A stretch of DNA of 64,000 nucleotides from Bacteroidaceae bacterium (GCA_017631315.1 JAGBTN010000005.1:141353-205352); one strand, 5' to 3'. Shown: positions 46,153-54,873, counted from the first letter of the stretch. Made by a program: numbers and translations. Notes: generated from the sequence alone by a model not told the origin.

Positions 46153-47601
46153 ATGGCAAAAAAGAAAGGCCCCTCAATCGTCAGTACGAAGAACGAGATG
46201 GTAAAGACCTTCTCGGGCAACAGGGATTTGGATTTTATTCTCAATCCCGTCAGTTATACGCAGATACGTGGTAACTTCTCGCTTGTGCAGACGAACCTGA
46301 TGATAGCCATCATTGCACAGTTGCAGGACCGCATTCGTGAGCAGCTGAGCATGGGCGAAGGTACATTCCTCTTCAAGCCGGAGGATTTGTCCGGCAACCT
46401 GTTGAATTTCGAAATTCCACTGAAGGAGCTGGGCATCAGCCCCAAGAAGTATGGCGAACTGGAGGCGGCCTGCGAGGCATTGCTCCATGTCGATATGTCC
46501 TATAAGCGTTACGACGAGTACGAACGCGTGGAGTACAACGTGAAGCAAAACATCTTCCATAAGATAGAATTCCCAACGGCCGAACTCAATGCCGAAGGCG
46601 AACGTGTGGGCTACAAAAGCGGTCAGAGACGAAAAGGCGTCATCAAGATACAAATGGTGGACGAGAGTGCCCGAGAGATTCTCAACCTGAGAAAAGGTTA
46701 TACCCGCCACCTGAAAGGCATCACGTCGCTCTGTCGCAGTCCGCGAACACCACGACTCTACATCTATCTGAGTGCATGGCGCAAGATAGGCTCTTGCACC
46801 GTGAACTACATCGACCTTAAGGAGTTCTTCGGCGTCCTGACCTGGAGCAACGACCACAAACGCATCGTGGACAACAAGTATGTGAAGTATGGCGCTTTCC
46901 ATCGCGACGTGCTCGACCCCGTGCTCCGCGAAATGAAGAAACTTTCAGACGAAGGCAAGGTGGAGTTCTGCTTCGAATACGAACCCGTCTATCCCCATGG
47001 CGTCAGTCGTGGCGACCCAGACAGCATCCGCTTCACCATCATCGAAGGCAAGATGGGGCAGGCTCAAATGCACGAAACATTCCTGGGCAAGATGCGTGCA
47101 AAGCTCATCACAAAGTACGCCCTCCAGCCAAACGAGTGGGCAAGACTGGAAGATCTCATCTACGACGGACTCGACCTCAAGGCCGAACTGGAGCGCATCG
47201 ACAAACTCGTCGAAGACAAACAGCCCGACAACGTACATGCCTACGTCACCGAGGTGCTCTATCGTTGGCTCAAGGAACAGCAGAAACCACAGGAACCGGA
47301 GTTCGCCGATGCCGTTGAAGTGAAAGACGAAGAGCCTGACCGCCCATTCGTACAGCCCGTATATCTCGAGAAGTGGAACCTCTGGATGTCGAAGGCTCGC
47401 GAGATAGTTGGCGAAGAGTTCTACAACCAGTACATGACCTGTGCCAGCCTCTGGGCCGTACGCGACAAGAACGTCTTTGTCTCTGTGCCCAACAAGTTCG
47501 TGTCCGAGCAGTGGGAGGAACACATCAGCGAAATCATCAGTTACTTCTACAGCGCCTTCGGCGCAGACAAAAAACTCACATACTACTTTCAGAACATATA
47601 A
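46153..47601 (+). CDS. Rep_3-like replication initiator with C-terminal DnaA domain I-like module
   Basis: 482 residues from MAKKKGPSIVSTKNEMVK. Residues about 25-150 and 185-300 look like the paired winged helices of Rep_3 (RepE/Pi-type) initiators, with ARLYIYLSAWRK-like PRLYIYLSAWRKIGS in the second. After an acidic linker (380-400), residues about 407-480 (WNLWMSKAREIVGEEF, then NVFVSVPNKFVSEQWEEH) match the pattern of DnaA domain I, which binds DnaB helicase and other DnaA molecules. The protein would thus bind iterons and recruit helicase by its own DnaA-like domain. The open frame begins at 45838 but the promoter at 46092-46123 rules against that start. Confidence 0.82.
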   Translation: MAKKKGPSIVSTKNEMVKTFSGNRDLDFILNPVSYTQIRGNFSLVQTNLMIAIIAQLQDRIREQLSMGEGTFLFKPEDLSGNLLNFEIPLKELGISPKKYGELEAACEALLHVDMSYKRYDEYERVEYNVKQNIFHKIEFPTAELNAEGERVGYKSGQRRKGVIKIQMVDESAREILNLRKGYTRHLKGITSLCRSPRTPRLYIYLSAWRKIGSCTVNYIDLKEFFGVLTWSNDHKRIVDNKYVKYGAFHRDVLDPVLREMKKLSDEGKVEFCFEYEPVYPHGVSRGDPDSIRFTIIEGKMGQAQMHETFLGKMRAKLITKYALQPNEWARLEDLIYDGLDLKAELERIDKLVEDKQPDNVHAYVTEVLYRWLKEQQKPQEPEFADAVEVKDEEPDRPFVQPVYLEKWNLWMSKAREIVGEEFYNQYMTCASLWAVRDKNVFVSVPNKFVSEQWEEHISEIISYFYSAFGADKKLTYYFQNI

Positions 47602-47638
47602 AGCCCTCCCCTTGAGGAGCACATAAGACAATCAGGAT

Positions 47639-48106
47639 ATGGCCGAGCAGTTAATCATTCAAGGCGAAACAAAGCAGGAGCGTTACGAGGCGCTCCTGCC
47701 ACAGATAAAGGCAGTCATCGAGGACGAAAGCGACCTCATAGCCAATATGGCCAATGTGGTGGCAATGTTGCACGAGACATTCGGCTTCTGGTGGACAGGC
47801 TTCTATCGTGTCGTAGGCGAGGAACTCGTGCTCGGCCCTTTTCAAGGACCGATGGCATGCACCCGCATCAAGAAGGGTAGGGGAGTCTGCGGAACAGCCT
47901 GGCAGCAGGAAGAAACACAGGTCGTGCCCGACGTCGACAAGTTCCCCGGCCACATCGCCTGCTCCTCTCTGTCGAGAAGCGAAATCGTAGTGCCAGTCAG
48001 GCAAGGCGAAGACATCATTGCCGTCCTCGACATCGACAGCGCCGAACTCAACACCTTCGACCATACCGACCGCCATTTCCTCGAAGAAATCGTGGCCATG
48101 TTGTAG
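47639..48106 (+). CDS. msrC: Free methionine-(R)-sulfoxide reductase (GAF domain)
   Basis: 155 residues, a single GAF domain. Three cysteines, Cys74 (MACTRI), Cys84 (GVCGTA) and Cys108 (HIACSS), keep the spacing of the catalytic cysteines in the E. coli fRMsr. Reduces free Met-R-sulfoxide with thioredoxin. It lies 37 bp after rep and may be co-transcribed, though a link to replication is not implied. Confidence 0.92.
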   Translation: MAEQLIIQGETKQERYEALLPQIKAVIEDESDLIANMANVVAMLHETFGFWWTGFYRVVGEELVLGPFQGPMACTRIKKGRGVCGTAWQQEETQVVPDVDKFPGHIACSSLSRSEIVVPVRQGEDIIAVLDIDSAELNTFDHTDRHFLEEIVAML

Positions 48107-48132
48107 GTGCAGACTTGTAATTGTTTTCACTA

Positions 48133-48205
48133 CTGCAGTGAAGTTTGCCATTTACTGCAGAGAAGTCGGGCAACTTCACACGTGAACTTTGGCAAACGGA
48201 CGCGT
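48133..48205. repeat. 22-bp-period palindrome array, locus B2
   Basis: CTGCAG cores at 48133 and 48155, then ACGT at 48180 and ACGCGT at 48200, with GTGAAGTTTGCCATTTA-type spacers. Period 22 with small shifts (22, 24, 21). Immediately precedes the terminator at 48231. Confidence 0.75.
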
Positions 48206-48230
48206 GTGTCTACCGGAGGGGAATGACAAA

Positions 48231-48270
48231 GGGGGCTGATATCCCGAAAAGATATCAGCCCCCTTATTGT
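48231..48270 (+). terminator. Terminator after msrC
   Basis: A 13-bp stem GGGGGCTGATATC / GATATCAGCCCCC (48231-48243, 48251-48263) followed by TTATTGTATT. Could also stop leftward transcription. Confidence 0.85.
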
Positions 48271-48302
48271 ATTATATATAAGGTTTATTGAAGAACAATA
48301 AA

Positions 48303-48686
48303 TTATTTCTTTTCATTCATTTCGAATTCAATTACGTCGTTCTCCCATTTGCAGCATTTACCCGTACCAAGATCTATTGCCCATGAAATGGGGCTAAGAA
48401 GATTGAGTATGGAAATTGGATTGAATTGGGCATCCAATGTCAAAGGAACATTTTTATAGCCATCTTTTTTAGCAATAAGAGTTTTGTTGGACAAGCGTTT
48501 CTTTACGCGTGCAGTTGCTGTTCCACCTTCTCCGATTTTTGCAATGACAGCATTTTTGTCGTAAATGGTAACGCCTTTTTCGCCAACAAAAGTTATTTCT
48601 TGTTTTCCTTTAGTAAAAATTGTAGCGCAGGAAGAAAACAAAAATGTCATTCCAATAACAGAACAAGAGAAAAATAATTTTTTCAT
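48303..48686 (-). CDS. Small lipoprotein of unknown function
   Basis: 127 residues from MKKLFFSCSVIGMTFLFSSC; lipobox FSSC. The mature part (ATIFTKGKQEITFVGEKGVTIYDKN, then KTLIAKKDGYKNVPLTLDAQFNPISILNLL) has a PEGA-like first half and a hydrophobic segment around 95-110. The frame extends upstream by 19 codons but the signal peptide fixes the start. Similar short lipoproteins are common in Bacteroidetes; role unknown. Confidence 0.75.
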   Translation of the reverse strand: MKKLFFSCSVIGMTFLFSSCATIFTKGKQEITFVGEKGVTIYDKNAVIAKIGEGGTATARVKKRLSNKTLIAKKDGYKNVPLTLDAQFNPISILNLLSPISWAIDLGTGKCCKWENDVIEFEMNEKK

Positions 48687-48754
48687 AATGAATAGTATTA
48701 AGTTTTGTGCAATATTGCCTTTCTTATGCTGGCAAGACTGCACAACTTTTATGA

Positions 48755-48944
48755 AAAAAGAAAAGCGCAGGCCTCGCCAACGCTCTCAGGTTCACCACAA
48801 ACCCAACACTGATGGTTCTGGACTGCGCCAATATGGGCACAAGCCAATCAGTGTTTATTGTTGCTCGGAACTATTTTCGAGGTGGTGATTCGAGAGCGTT
48901 TGAGCAATCTGTTATGTGTTCGGTATCGGTCTTTTAGGCCGACA
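48755..48944 (-). ncRNA. Rod-shaped small RNA, 6S-like candidate
   Basis: About 190 nt on the minus strand behind a strong promoter. The transcript can fold into one long rod: ACGCTCTC with GAGAGCGT, CACCAC with GTGGTG, a large internal loop, then AACACTGAT with ATCAGTGTT closing the far end. A closing stem, central bubble and terminal stem are the features of 6S RNA, the RNA polymerase regulator. A run CTTTTCTTTTTTC follows at the 3' end. No open frame in it. It could instead be another lineage-specific Bacteroidales RNA. Confidence 0.65.
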
Positions 48945-48950
48945 CAAATG

Positions 48951-48981
48951 CAAAGGTAGGATTTTTATTTTATTGTAACAA
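48951..48981 (-). promoter_or_regulatory. Promoter of the small RNA
   Basis: On the minus strand TTG (48979-48981), 20-bp spacer, TACCTTTG (48951-48958). Confidence 0.75.
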
Positions 48982-49066
48982 ACAAAGAAAGAATTATTTT
49001 GTTTTAAGAAGAATATCAATCATCAAAATAGCGACGGTTGCTACATATTATATGTTATTGCAATTT

Positions 49067-50698
49067 TTACTGTGACAACTTCCAGAGGAGGGTGTTCATT
49101 TCTTTGAGCAGTGCAACGGCATCTGTGTCTGCTTCGTAGGTATTAGGTGCGAAGTTTTGGAGCATTGCGTCGAGCTTCTGCGATTCTTTTTTGTTGAGAG
49201 TGGGCCGGAGCAGACGAATTTTCTCGTAGGTTTGAATACCTTCTACAAGGCGTTCGAAGCGGATGCTGCTGCCTTCGGGATAAACAAGATAACAATCTCC
49301 GGCTGGCCAGTTGCCATAACGAGTGTCTTTGTTCGGCTCTTTGGTCCAACTGTTATATGCCCACCTGAGGTAGCCATCGTAGTTGCAGGCGGCGGCATGC
49401 AATCCGAGATATGCCGATTCGGCAGGTGGCGAGAAGGTGAAGGTGTTAGGACGCTCGGGATTGCAGCAAGTGTAGAAGTTGGTCTTCTGTCCTTTTGCTG
49501 CACGGCGAGCCAGGGCTTCCTCGTTGAGAAGGTTGTACTGGAAACCTACGCTGATGTCGTCCACTCGGTCGGCTGCCTCGCTGTCAACGCTGTAGTTTGC
49601 TGCTCCTTCGATCTTGAACTCGGGATCTGCATCCTGAATTGTCTGCCATGCTGCTTCCATTTGGTCTTCCGGCCGTTCGTCCATAGCGATATAGGTCCGT
49701 TCAAACCATCCCTTTTGACGAAGGTGACGGCTGAAATCTTTAAGGAAAGGCACGATGAAATCGTGATATTTTGCTTCTCCGGGACGGCAGTCGAGATGTT
49801 TGACACTGTTCGTTGCACAGTCGTAATAGTCGAAACGATAGTGCCATGGAACGAGCGTATAGCAGTCTATCTGTTCGGTGATGCCACACGACATCATGAA
49901 CTCCACCCAGCGGTCGAAGACGGTGTAGTCGTATTTCCATGTGCCATCGATTTGTTTCATCTTTGCAATCATGCTTTCGAAGTGGTCGAAGGTCTGTCCG
50001 TTCCAGGGGCGCTTGATGACGGAGCAGGTGATAACTTTCTGTCCGGCAGCAGCCAGCATCTGCATGATGGGGCGCATTTTGTCGAAGTGCTGACTGCTCC
50101 AAAGCGGTACATCAAAGTAGCGTGCTACAGCATAAGGGTTTTGCCAGAGGTCGAGATGGAACGACCATTGGCTTGGCTCCGGCAGCACATGGTCTGCAAC
50201 CTGCAGCACGATGGGCAACGACAGCGTCTTTCCATCGCAGTTCAGGGAAACGGTGCCTTTGTATGTGCCGGGTACGGTCTCCGCAGGCACCTTTATGTCG
50301 AGCCACAGAGGTAACGTAGTGCCTTTGCCCATGTGGCACATTGTTGCCGGTTCAAGGCGGTCGGCAACAAGAATGGAATCTCTTTTGTTTTTGAAGGTGG
50401 AGGTAATGACGTAGCGCACAAGATACTTTTTCACCGCAGAGGCGGGAATGATGTGTCGTCCGCTTTTGAGGTCACTGACGGTGAAATCGACGCTTTTCAG
50501 TTCTTCTTGTGCTGTCAAGACTGCTTGTGCTGCAACCCTTTCGCCACGCCATGCACGCAGAAGCGGCGATTTTTGTGATGTTTTTGGGACTTCTGTTTGA
50601 GAGTAACGAACATCGATACTGCCCCATCCAAGTGTGGTCTGTGCATTGGCACAAAGGCAGAAAAGTGCGATGAAATGGAAGAAAAAGAAGCGTTTCAT
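49067..50698 (-). CDS. DUF4091 (GH123-like) secreted glycosidase
   Basis: 543 residues with a signal peptide (to residue 19). N-terminal beta-sandwich (KSPLLRAWRGERVAAQAVL, then VPGTYKGTVSL), followed by a TIM-barrel-like half with FHLDLWQNPYAVARY, YIAMDERPEDQM (candidate acid residues DE) and YLRWAYNSWTKEPNKDTRYGNWPAGDCYLVYP. These are features of the DUF4091/GH123 group, which includes beta-N-acetylgalactosaminidases. Same strand as DUF3109, 28 bp downstream. Substrate unknown. Confidence 0.82.
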   Translation of the reverse strand: MKRFFFFHFIALFCLCANAQTTLGWGSIDVRYSQTEVPKTSQKSPLLRAWRGERVAAQAVLTAQEELKSVDFTVSDLKSGRHIIPASAVKKYLVRYVITSTFKNKRDSILVADRLEPATMCHMGKGTTLPLWLDIKVPAETVPGTYKGTVSLNCDGKTLSLPIVLQVADHVLPEPSQWSFHLDLWQNPYAVARYFDVPLWSSQHFDKMRPIMQMLAAAGQKVITCSVIKRPWNGQTFDHFESMIAKMKQIDGTWKYDYTVFDRWVEFMMSCGITEQIDCYTLVPWHYRFDYYDCATNSVKHLDCRPGEAKYHDFIVPFLKDFSRHLRQKGWFERTYIAMDERPEDQMEAAWQTIQDADPEFKIEGAANYSVDSEAADRVDDISVGFQYNLLNEEALARRAAKGQKTNFYTCCNPERPNTFTFSPPAESAYLGLHAAACNYDGYLRWAYNSWTKEPNKDTRYGNWPAGDCYLVYPEGSSIRFERLVEGIQTYEKIRLLRPTLNKKESQKLDAMLQNFAPNTYEADTDAVALLKEMNTLLWKLSQ

Positions 50699-50726
50699 GG
50701 TATTGTGGAATTGTTTTGTTTTCTGT

Positions 50727-51293
50727 TCAAGGTGCGTCCTTGTCTATGCCGAGTTCTTTGGCTATGGCACAAAGCTCGCCGTACCATTCTTTGCCAAAAC
50801 GTCGGATGAGTGGTTCGCGCAGGAACTGGTAGAGGCGTATGCCACGTTCTGTGCCGAGCTTGATGGCATCCTGGCAGATGTCCCATCTGTGGTAGTTCAG
50901 TCCTGTGAGCGAACCGAGTTTTTTCTCTCGTATGGGATAGAGGTGGCAGCTGATGGGTTTTTGTCGGAGCAGACATCCTTTTGCTCCACGAAAAGCGCAG
51001 TCGCTGCCACAGACAATGCTTGTCACGAGTTCGCCTTCCGGGTCGTTATAGGCAACCCCTTGTTTGTCGATGACTGCTTGGGCACCAGCCGACAACTGAG
51101 GCCAGAGGTCGTCGAGTTGCATCTCTATGTCTGCAATCTCGTCTAAGGTGACTGGTGCTCCGGCGTCTCCTTCTTCGCAGCAGCGTCCGTGACATTTTTC
51201 AATGTCGCAGCAGAAGAATTCTGTAAGGATGTCCGAGTGTAGTATGACATCGCCTACCTCGATGAGGTTACCATATAATTGATTTTTGTCCAT
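50727..51293 (-). CDS. DUF3109 family cysteine-rich protein
   Basis: 188 residues from MDKNQLYGNLIEVGDVILHSD. Cysteine motifs CCDIEKCHGRCC near residue 28-39, CGSDCAF near 95 and CLLRQKPISCHLYPIR near 107-120 are those of the DUF3109 (YkgJ-related) family, suspected to bind zinc or an iron-sulfur cluster. Function unknown. The start lies within the last 26 bp of ung; the upstream extension of the frame reads through ung in another frame and is not real. Confidence 0.88.
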   Translation of the reverse strand: MDKNQLYGNLIEVGDVILHSDILTEFFCCDIEKCHGRCCEEGDAGAPVTLDEIADIEMQLDDLWPQLSAGAQAVIDKQGVAYNDPEGELVTSIVCGSDCAFRGAKGCLLRQKPISCHLYPIREKKLGSLTGLNYHRWDICQDAIKLGTERGIRLYQFLREPLIRRFGKEWYGELCAIAKELGIDKDAP

Positions 51294-51927
51294 GCTCTGT
51301 GAGGTATTCGTTGCATTTGAGGAAATGTCCGTTGCCCATGAAGCCTCGGTATGCGCTGAGTGGGCTGGGATGTGCGCTCTTGAGGACAAGGTGGCGCGAG
51401 TGGTCGATGAGCGATGCCTTTTTGCCTGCCGGTGCTCCCCAAAGCATGAAGACAAGGTTGTCCCGACCACGATTGAGGGCAGCAATGGCAGCATCGGTGA
51501 ATGTTTCCCATCCCTTTCCGCTATGGCTGAAGGCTTGGTGCTCTTTGACCGTGAGGCATGTGTTGAGCAGGAAGACGCCCTGTTTTGCCCAGCGTGTCAG
51601 GTTGCCGCTTTGTGGAATGGGTGCTCCTGTTTCGGCTTGTATCTCTTTGAAAATGTTTTGGAGTGAGGGCGGGAAGGCAATGCCGTCGTTGACACTGAAG
51701 CAGAGTCCGTGCGCTTGTCCCGGTCCGTGATAAGGGTCTTGCCCGAGGATGACGACACGAACATCGTTGAAGGGTGTTGTGTCGAAGGCATTGAAGATGA
51801 GCCTTCCGGGAGGGTAGCAGGTGCCGGAGGCGTATTCCTGACGTACGAACTGCGTCAGGTTTTGAAAGTAGGGCTTGTCGAATTCTTCGGCAAGTTGTTG
51901 CTTCCAGGAAGGTTCTATCTTGACCAT
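51268..51927 (-). CDS. ung: Uracil-DNA glycosylase
   Basis: 219 residues. Family 1 UDG with the water-activating motif GQDPYHGPGQAHG (Asp64), the uracil-binding LLNTCLTV and the DNA-intercalating HPSPLSAYRGF. Removes uracil from DNA to start base excision repair. Overlaps DUF3109 by 26 bp. Confidence 0.97.
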   Translation of the reverse strand: MVKIEPSWKQQLAEEFDKPYFQNLTQFVRQEYASGTCYPPGRLIFNAFDTTPFNDVRVVILGQDPYHGPGQAHGLCFSVNDGIAFPPSLQNIFKEIQAETGAPIPQSGNLTRWAKQGVFLLNTCLTVKEHQAFSHSGKGWETFTDAAIAALNRGRDNLVFMLWGAPAGKKASLIDHSRHLVLKSAHPSPLSAYRGFMGNGHFLKCNEYLTEHGQKSIIW

Positions 51928-51939
51928 GGTATTGGTATA

Positions 51940-51979
51940 AAAACAGAAGAGGATAAGAAATGCAGGTTTCTTATCCTCT
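51940..51979 (-). terminator. Terminator of gpmI
   Basis: AGAGGATAAGAAA (51948-51960) and TTTCTTATCCTCT (51967-51979) form a 13-bp stem; leftward it runs into TCTGTTTTTA, rightward into TTTTA. Confidence 0.85.
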
Positions 51980-51993
51980 TTTTATTTGTTTTC

Positions 51994-53511
51994 TTACTTA
52001 ATCAGGCACTTGCCGGTCATCTCTTCCGGTTGTCCGAGTCCCATGATGTGCAGGATGCTGGGAGCCACATCGGCCAGGACGCCGTCCTCTACAATTGCAT
52101 TCTTGTTTTCTGTAACGTAGATGAATGGTACGGGATTGAGCGAGTGTGCTGTGTTGGGTGTGCCGTCAGCGTTGATGGCGTTGTCGGCATTGCCGTGGTC
52201 TGCAATGATGATGGTTTCGTAGCCTGTTGCGTTTGCTGCCTCGATGACTTCGCCTACGCACTTGTCAACAGCCTTAACGGCTGTTTCGATGGCTTCGTAA
52301 ACACCGGTGTGACCTACCATGTCGCCGTTTGCGAAGTTTACAACGATGAAGTCATACTGGTCTTGCTTGATGGCTTCCACGAGTTTGTCTTTCACTTCGA
52401 AGGCACTCATTTCGGGCTTGAGGTCGTAGGTTGCAACCTTGGGGCTTGCTACGAGGATGCGTTCTTCGCCTTCGTAGGGAGCTTCTCTGCCGCCGTTGAA
52501 GAAGAAGGTCACGTGTGCATACTTCTCGGTTTCGGCGGTGTGGAGTTGCTTGAGGCCTTTGCTGCTGATGTATTCGCCGAGTGTGTTCATCACATTTTCT
52601 TTTGGGAAGAGGATGTGTACACCGGTGAAGCTTGCATCGTACGGAGTCATGCAGTAGTACTGCAGGCCGGGTATGGTTTGCATGCCTTGTTCGGGCATAT
52701 CCTGTTGTGTGAGCACAACGGTGAGTTCCTTGGCACGGTCGTTGCGGTAGTTGAAGAAGATGACTACGTCGCCTTCTTTTATGGTGCCGTCAACGTTGCT
52801 ATTGCAGATGGGCTTGATGAACTCGTCTGTAACGCCTTCGTCGTAACTTTCCTGCATGGCCTCTACGAGGTCTGTTGCTTTTTTGCCTTCGCCGTTGACG
52901 AGGAGGTCGTAGGCAGTCTTCACGCGTTCCCAACGCTTGTCGCGGTCCATGGCGTAGAAACGACCCACGATGCTGGCAATCTGTGCGTTGCCAGTCTCGT
53001 TGCATTTCTCCACGAGTTGTTCGATGAAGCCCTTACCGCTCTTTGGGTCGGTGTCGCGACCGTCCATGAAGCAGTGTACGAAGGTTTGCTTAACGCCGTA
53101 TTCCTTGCCGATTTCCACGAGTTTGAAGAGGTGGTCGAGGCTGGAGTGTACGCCGCCGTTGCTGGTGAGGCCCATCAGGTGGACGTTCTTGCCTTGCTGT
53201 TTTGCGTATTCGTATGCGCTGACGATTTCAGGATTTTTCAGGATGCTGCCGTCGGCACAAGCACGATTGATTTTCACCAAGTCTTGATAAACAATGCGGC
53301 CGGCACCGATGTTGAGGTGACCTACTTCGGAGTTACCCATCTGTCCGTCGGGCAAACCGACGTTCTCGCCGCTTGCCAGAAGTTGGCTGTGCGGATAGGT
53401 TTTGACGATTTCATCGAGGTTTGGGGTTGGTGTGTTGAAGATAACATCGCCTTTGCCTTGTGCGCCGATGCCCCATCCGTCGAGGATCATCAGAAGAGCT
53501 TTCTTGTTCAT
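51994..53511 (-). CDS. gpmI: 2,3-bisphosphoglycerate-independent phosphoglycerate mutase
   Basis: 505 residues from [16 protein letters not shown] (nine further upstream codons lie against the promoter). Alkaline-phosphatase-fold enzyme interconverting 3- and 2-phosphoglycerate with two metal ions: first metal Asp in LDGWG, catalytic Ser61 in [16 protein letters not shown], and later DHGNADNA metal ligands. Single gene with own promoter and terminator. Confidence 0.97.
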   Translation of the reverse strand: MNKKALLMILDGWGIGAQGKGDVIFNTPTPNLDEIVKTYPHSQLLASGENVGLPDGQMGNSEVGHLNIGAGRIVYQDLVKINRACADGSILKNPEIVSAYEYAKQQGKNVHLMGLTSNGGVHSSLDHLFKLVEIGKEYGVKQTFVHCFMDGRDTDPKSGKGFIEQLVEKCNETGNAQIASIVGRFYAMDRDKRWERVKTAYDLLVNGEGKKATDLVEAMQESYDEGVTDEFIKPICNSNVDGTIKEGDVVIFFNYRNDRAKELTVVLTQQDMPEQGMQTIPGLQYYCMTPYDASFTGVHILFPKENVMNTLGEYISSKGLKQLHTAETEKYAHVTFFFNGGREAPYEGEERILVASPKVATYDLKPEMSAFEVKDKLVEAIKQDQYDFIVVNFANGDMVGHTGVYEAIETAVKAVDKCVGEVIEAANATGYETIIIADHGNADNAINADGTPNTAHSLNPVPFIYVTENKNAIVEDGVLADVAPSILHIMGLGQPEEMTGKCLIK

Positions 53512-53551
53512 AGTGTGTGTAGGTTTTTTTGTTTTCAATGTTTTCTGGCTG

Positions 53552-53559
53552 CAAAGGTA
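53552..53559 (-). promoter_or_regulatory. -7 box of gpmI promoter
   Basis: TACCTTTG on the minus strand, about 40 bp ahead of the chosen start; the -33 region (TTTATG) is a weak match. Confidence 0.55.
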
Positions 53560-53655
53560 CGACTTTTAATTCATAAATCATAATCCTTGCTTTCATAATT
53601 TTCCTTCACCCGAGAGTGCCGAAAAAATGTCTCCAGAGAAGTTGCCCGACTTAAC

Positions 53656-53726
53656 ACGTGTAAATGGCAAACTTCACACGTTAAGTCGGGCAACTTCACA
53701 CGTGAAGTTTTGCTTTTAACCACGTT
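53656..53726. repeat. 22-bp-period CACGTG palindrome array, locus B3
   Basis: ACGT cores at 53656, 53678, 53700 and 53722, exact 22-bp steps, with spacers of GTAAATGGCAAACTTCAC and GTTAAGTCGGGCAACTTCAC types. Located between gpmI and the gene at 53745. Confidence 0.9.
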
Positions 53727-53744
53727 ATGTTTTGAGTCAGGAAA

Positions 53745-54620
53745 TCACTTTTCTTTTACCTTCGTGCTTATCGTCATTTCCTGACCATAGAAATTGAAGC
53801 TCATCACCGAGTCGATGGTCTTCACCCAACCGTCCTGCAGGAAGGTATAGGTCGTCTCTTCTTTTGTCTTCATCAGACCTTCTATGAATGAGCCCATGCC
53901 TTCTATGAACTCATCGCCCTCGTCGAACTTCAATCCTCCGAACATGTTTTGGAACGCTTCCTTAATCTCGTTTGCGGTCACAGCAATACCCGCGGTGGCT
54001 TTTATGCTGCCGTCTTCGTTCACCTGATAGGTTCGCCTCATCTTCATGCCTTTCTTATCGGTGAATGCTTCCTCGCTGCCGTTGCTGATGGTCTTGCCGT
54101 TCAGGACGAGCGGACTGGTGCTCAGTTGCACACTTTCCAGCATAGCTTCCTCGTTCCAGTCGCTTTTGATTGATTCCACACTTGTTCCTTCTGGAATGGA
54201 GTCCGAGCCTCCAAGCTTCGCAATCAACTTCTCCAAAGCCTTCGAGGCCTGTTTCTTTACCTCTTCCATATTCAGCAGCTTCGTCACTTTGCCGTCCTTG
54301 TCGGTAGCGTATGTCGTGTGGATGTCTTTCAGAACCTCAGTTGCGAGGGAATACATGCGACTTTCCAAGTTGTTGGATTTCGCATCGGATTTGACATCGC
54401 AGATGAGCAAGTCCAGTACATAACCGTCACTTGTTGCATCAGTTACCTCGTACTTCGTTTCGAAGGAAACCTTTACGGGGTCTTCCGAAAGGGCTTTGAT
54501 GGTGCATTCTGTTACGTAAACCTTCTTCATGCCCTTCTTCATCTTAGGTGCGATCTTAGTTTGTGCGCTAATTGTCAGCACCATGAGCAGCAAGGTGCTC
54601 AACGATAAAAACTTTTTCAT
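53745..54620 (-). CDS. Secreted protein of unknown function
   Basis: 291 residues with a signal peptide (MKKFLSLSTLLLMVLTISAQ). Mature part alternates strands and helices, with many Lys, Glu and Thr; a Lys-rich start (KIAPKMKKGMKKVYVTECT) and no cysteines except two. No family recognised. Encoded just after the HTH gene (23 bp), so it may belong to the same transcript as the DUF2975/HTH pair. Confidence 0.7.
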   Translation of the reverse strand: MKKFLSLSTLLLMVLTISAQTKIAPKMKKGMKKVYVTECTIKALSEDPVKVSFETKYEVTDATSDGYVLDLLICDVKSDAKSNNLESRMYSLATEVLKDIHTTYATDKDGKVTKLLNMEEVKKQASKALEKLIAKLGGSDSIPEGTSVESIKSDWNEEAMLESVQLSTSPLVLNGKTISNGSEEAFTDKKGMKMRRTYQVNEDGSIKATAGIAVTANEIKEAFQNMFGGLKFDEGDEFIEGMGSFIEGLMKTKEETTYTFLQDGWVKTIDSVMSFNFYGQEMTISTKVKEK

Positions 54621-54643
54621 TAGTTGTTGTGAGTTATGATTTA

Positions 54644-54862
54644 TTACTGTTCTTCTTCGTCTTCTCTGTATTCAAGCACGTCTCCAGGCTGGCAGTCGAG
54701 GGCTTTGCAAATCGCTTCGAGGGTTGAGAAACGCACTGCCTTCGCCTTGCCCGTCTTGAGGATAGAGAGGTTTGCCGCCGTGATGCCGATCTTCTCAGCA
54801 AGTTCTTGTGATGAAATCTTCCGCTTAGCCATCATCACATCTACATTTACGATGATACTCAT
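54644..54862 (-). CDS. YozG-type HTH regulator (Xre family)
   Basis: 72 residues, MSIIVNVDVMMAKRKISSQELAEKIGITAANLSILKTGKAKAVRF, a compact Cro/C1 helix-turn-helix that fills the whole protein. Members of this type are nearly always encoded after a DUF2975 membrane protein, as here (11 bp). Likely binds the inverted repeat at 55576-55671 and controls its own operon. Confidence 0.92.
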   Translation of the reverse strand: MSIIVNVDVMMAKRKISSQELAEKIGITAANLSILKTGKAKAVRFSTLEAICKALDCQPGDVLEYREDEEEQ

Positions 54863-54873
54863 TGCTCTCGGAA

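Noticed and set aside
42248-47601. Integrative element with integrase or transposase
   Set aside because: No integrase, transposase, relaxase or attachment site was found; the module has only replication and partition functions.
51294-51494. 67-codon N-terminal extension of DUF3109
   Set aside because: Reads through the ung coding sequence in another frame and is not similar to DUF3109; the family start is MDKNQLYG.
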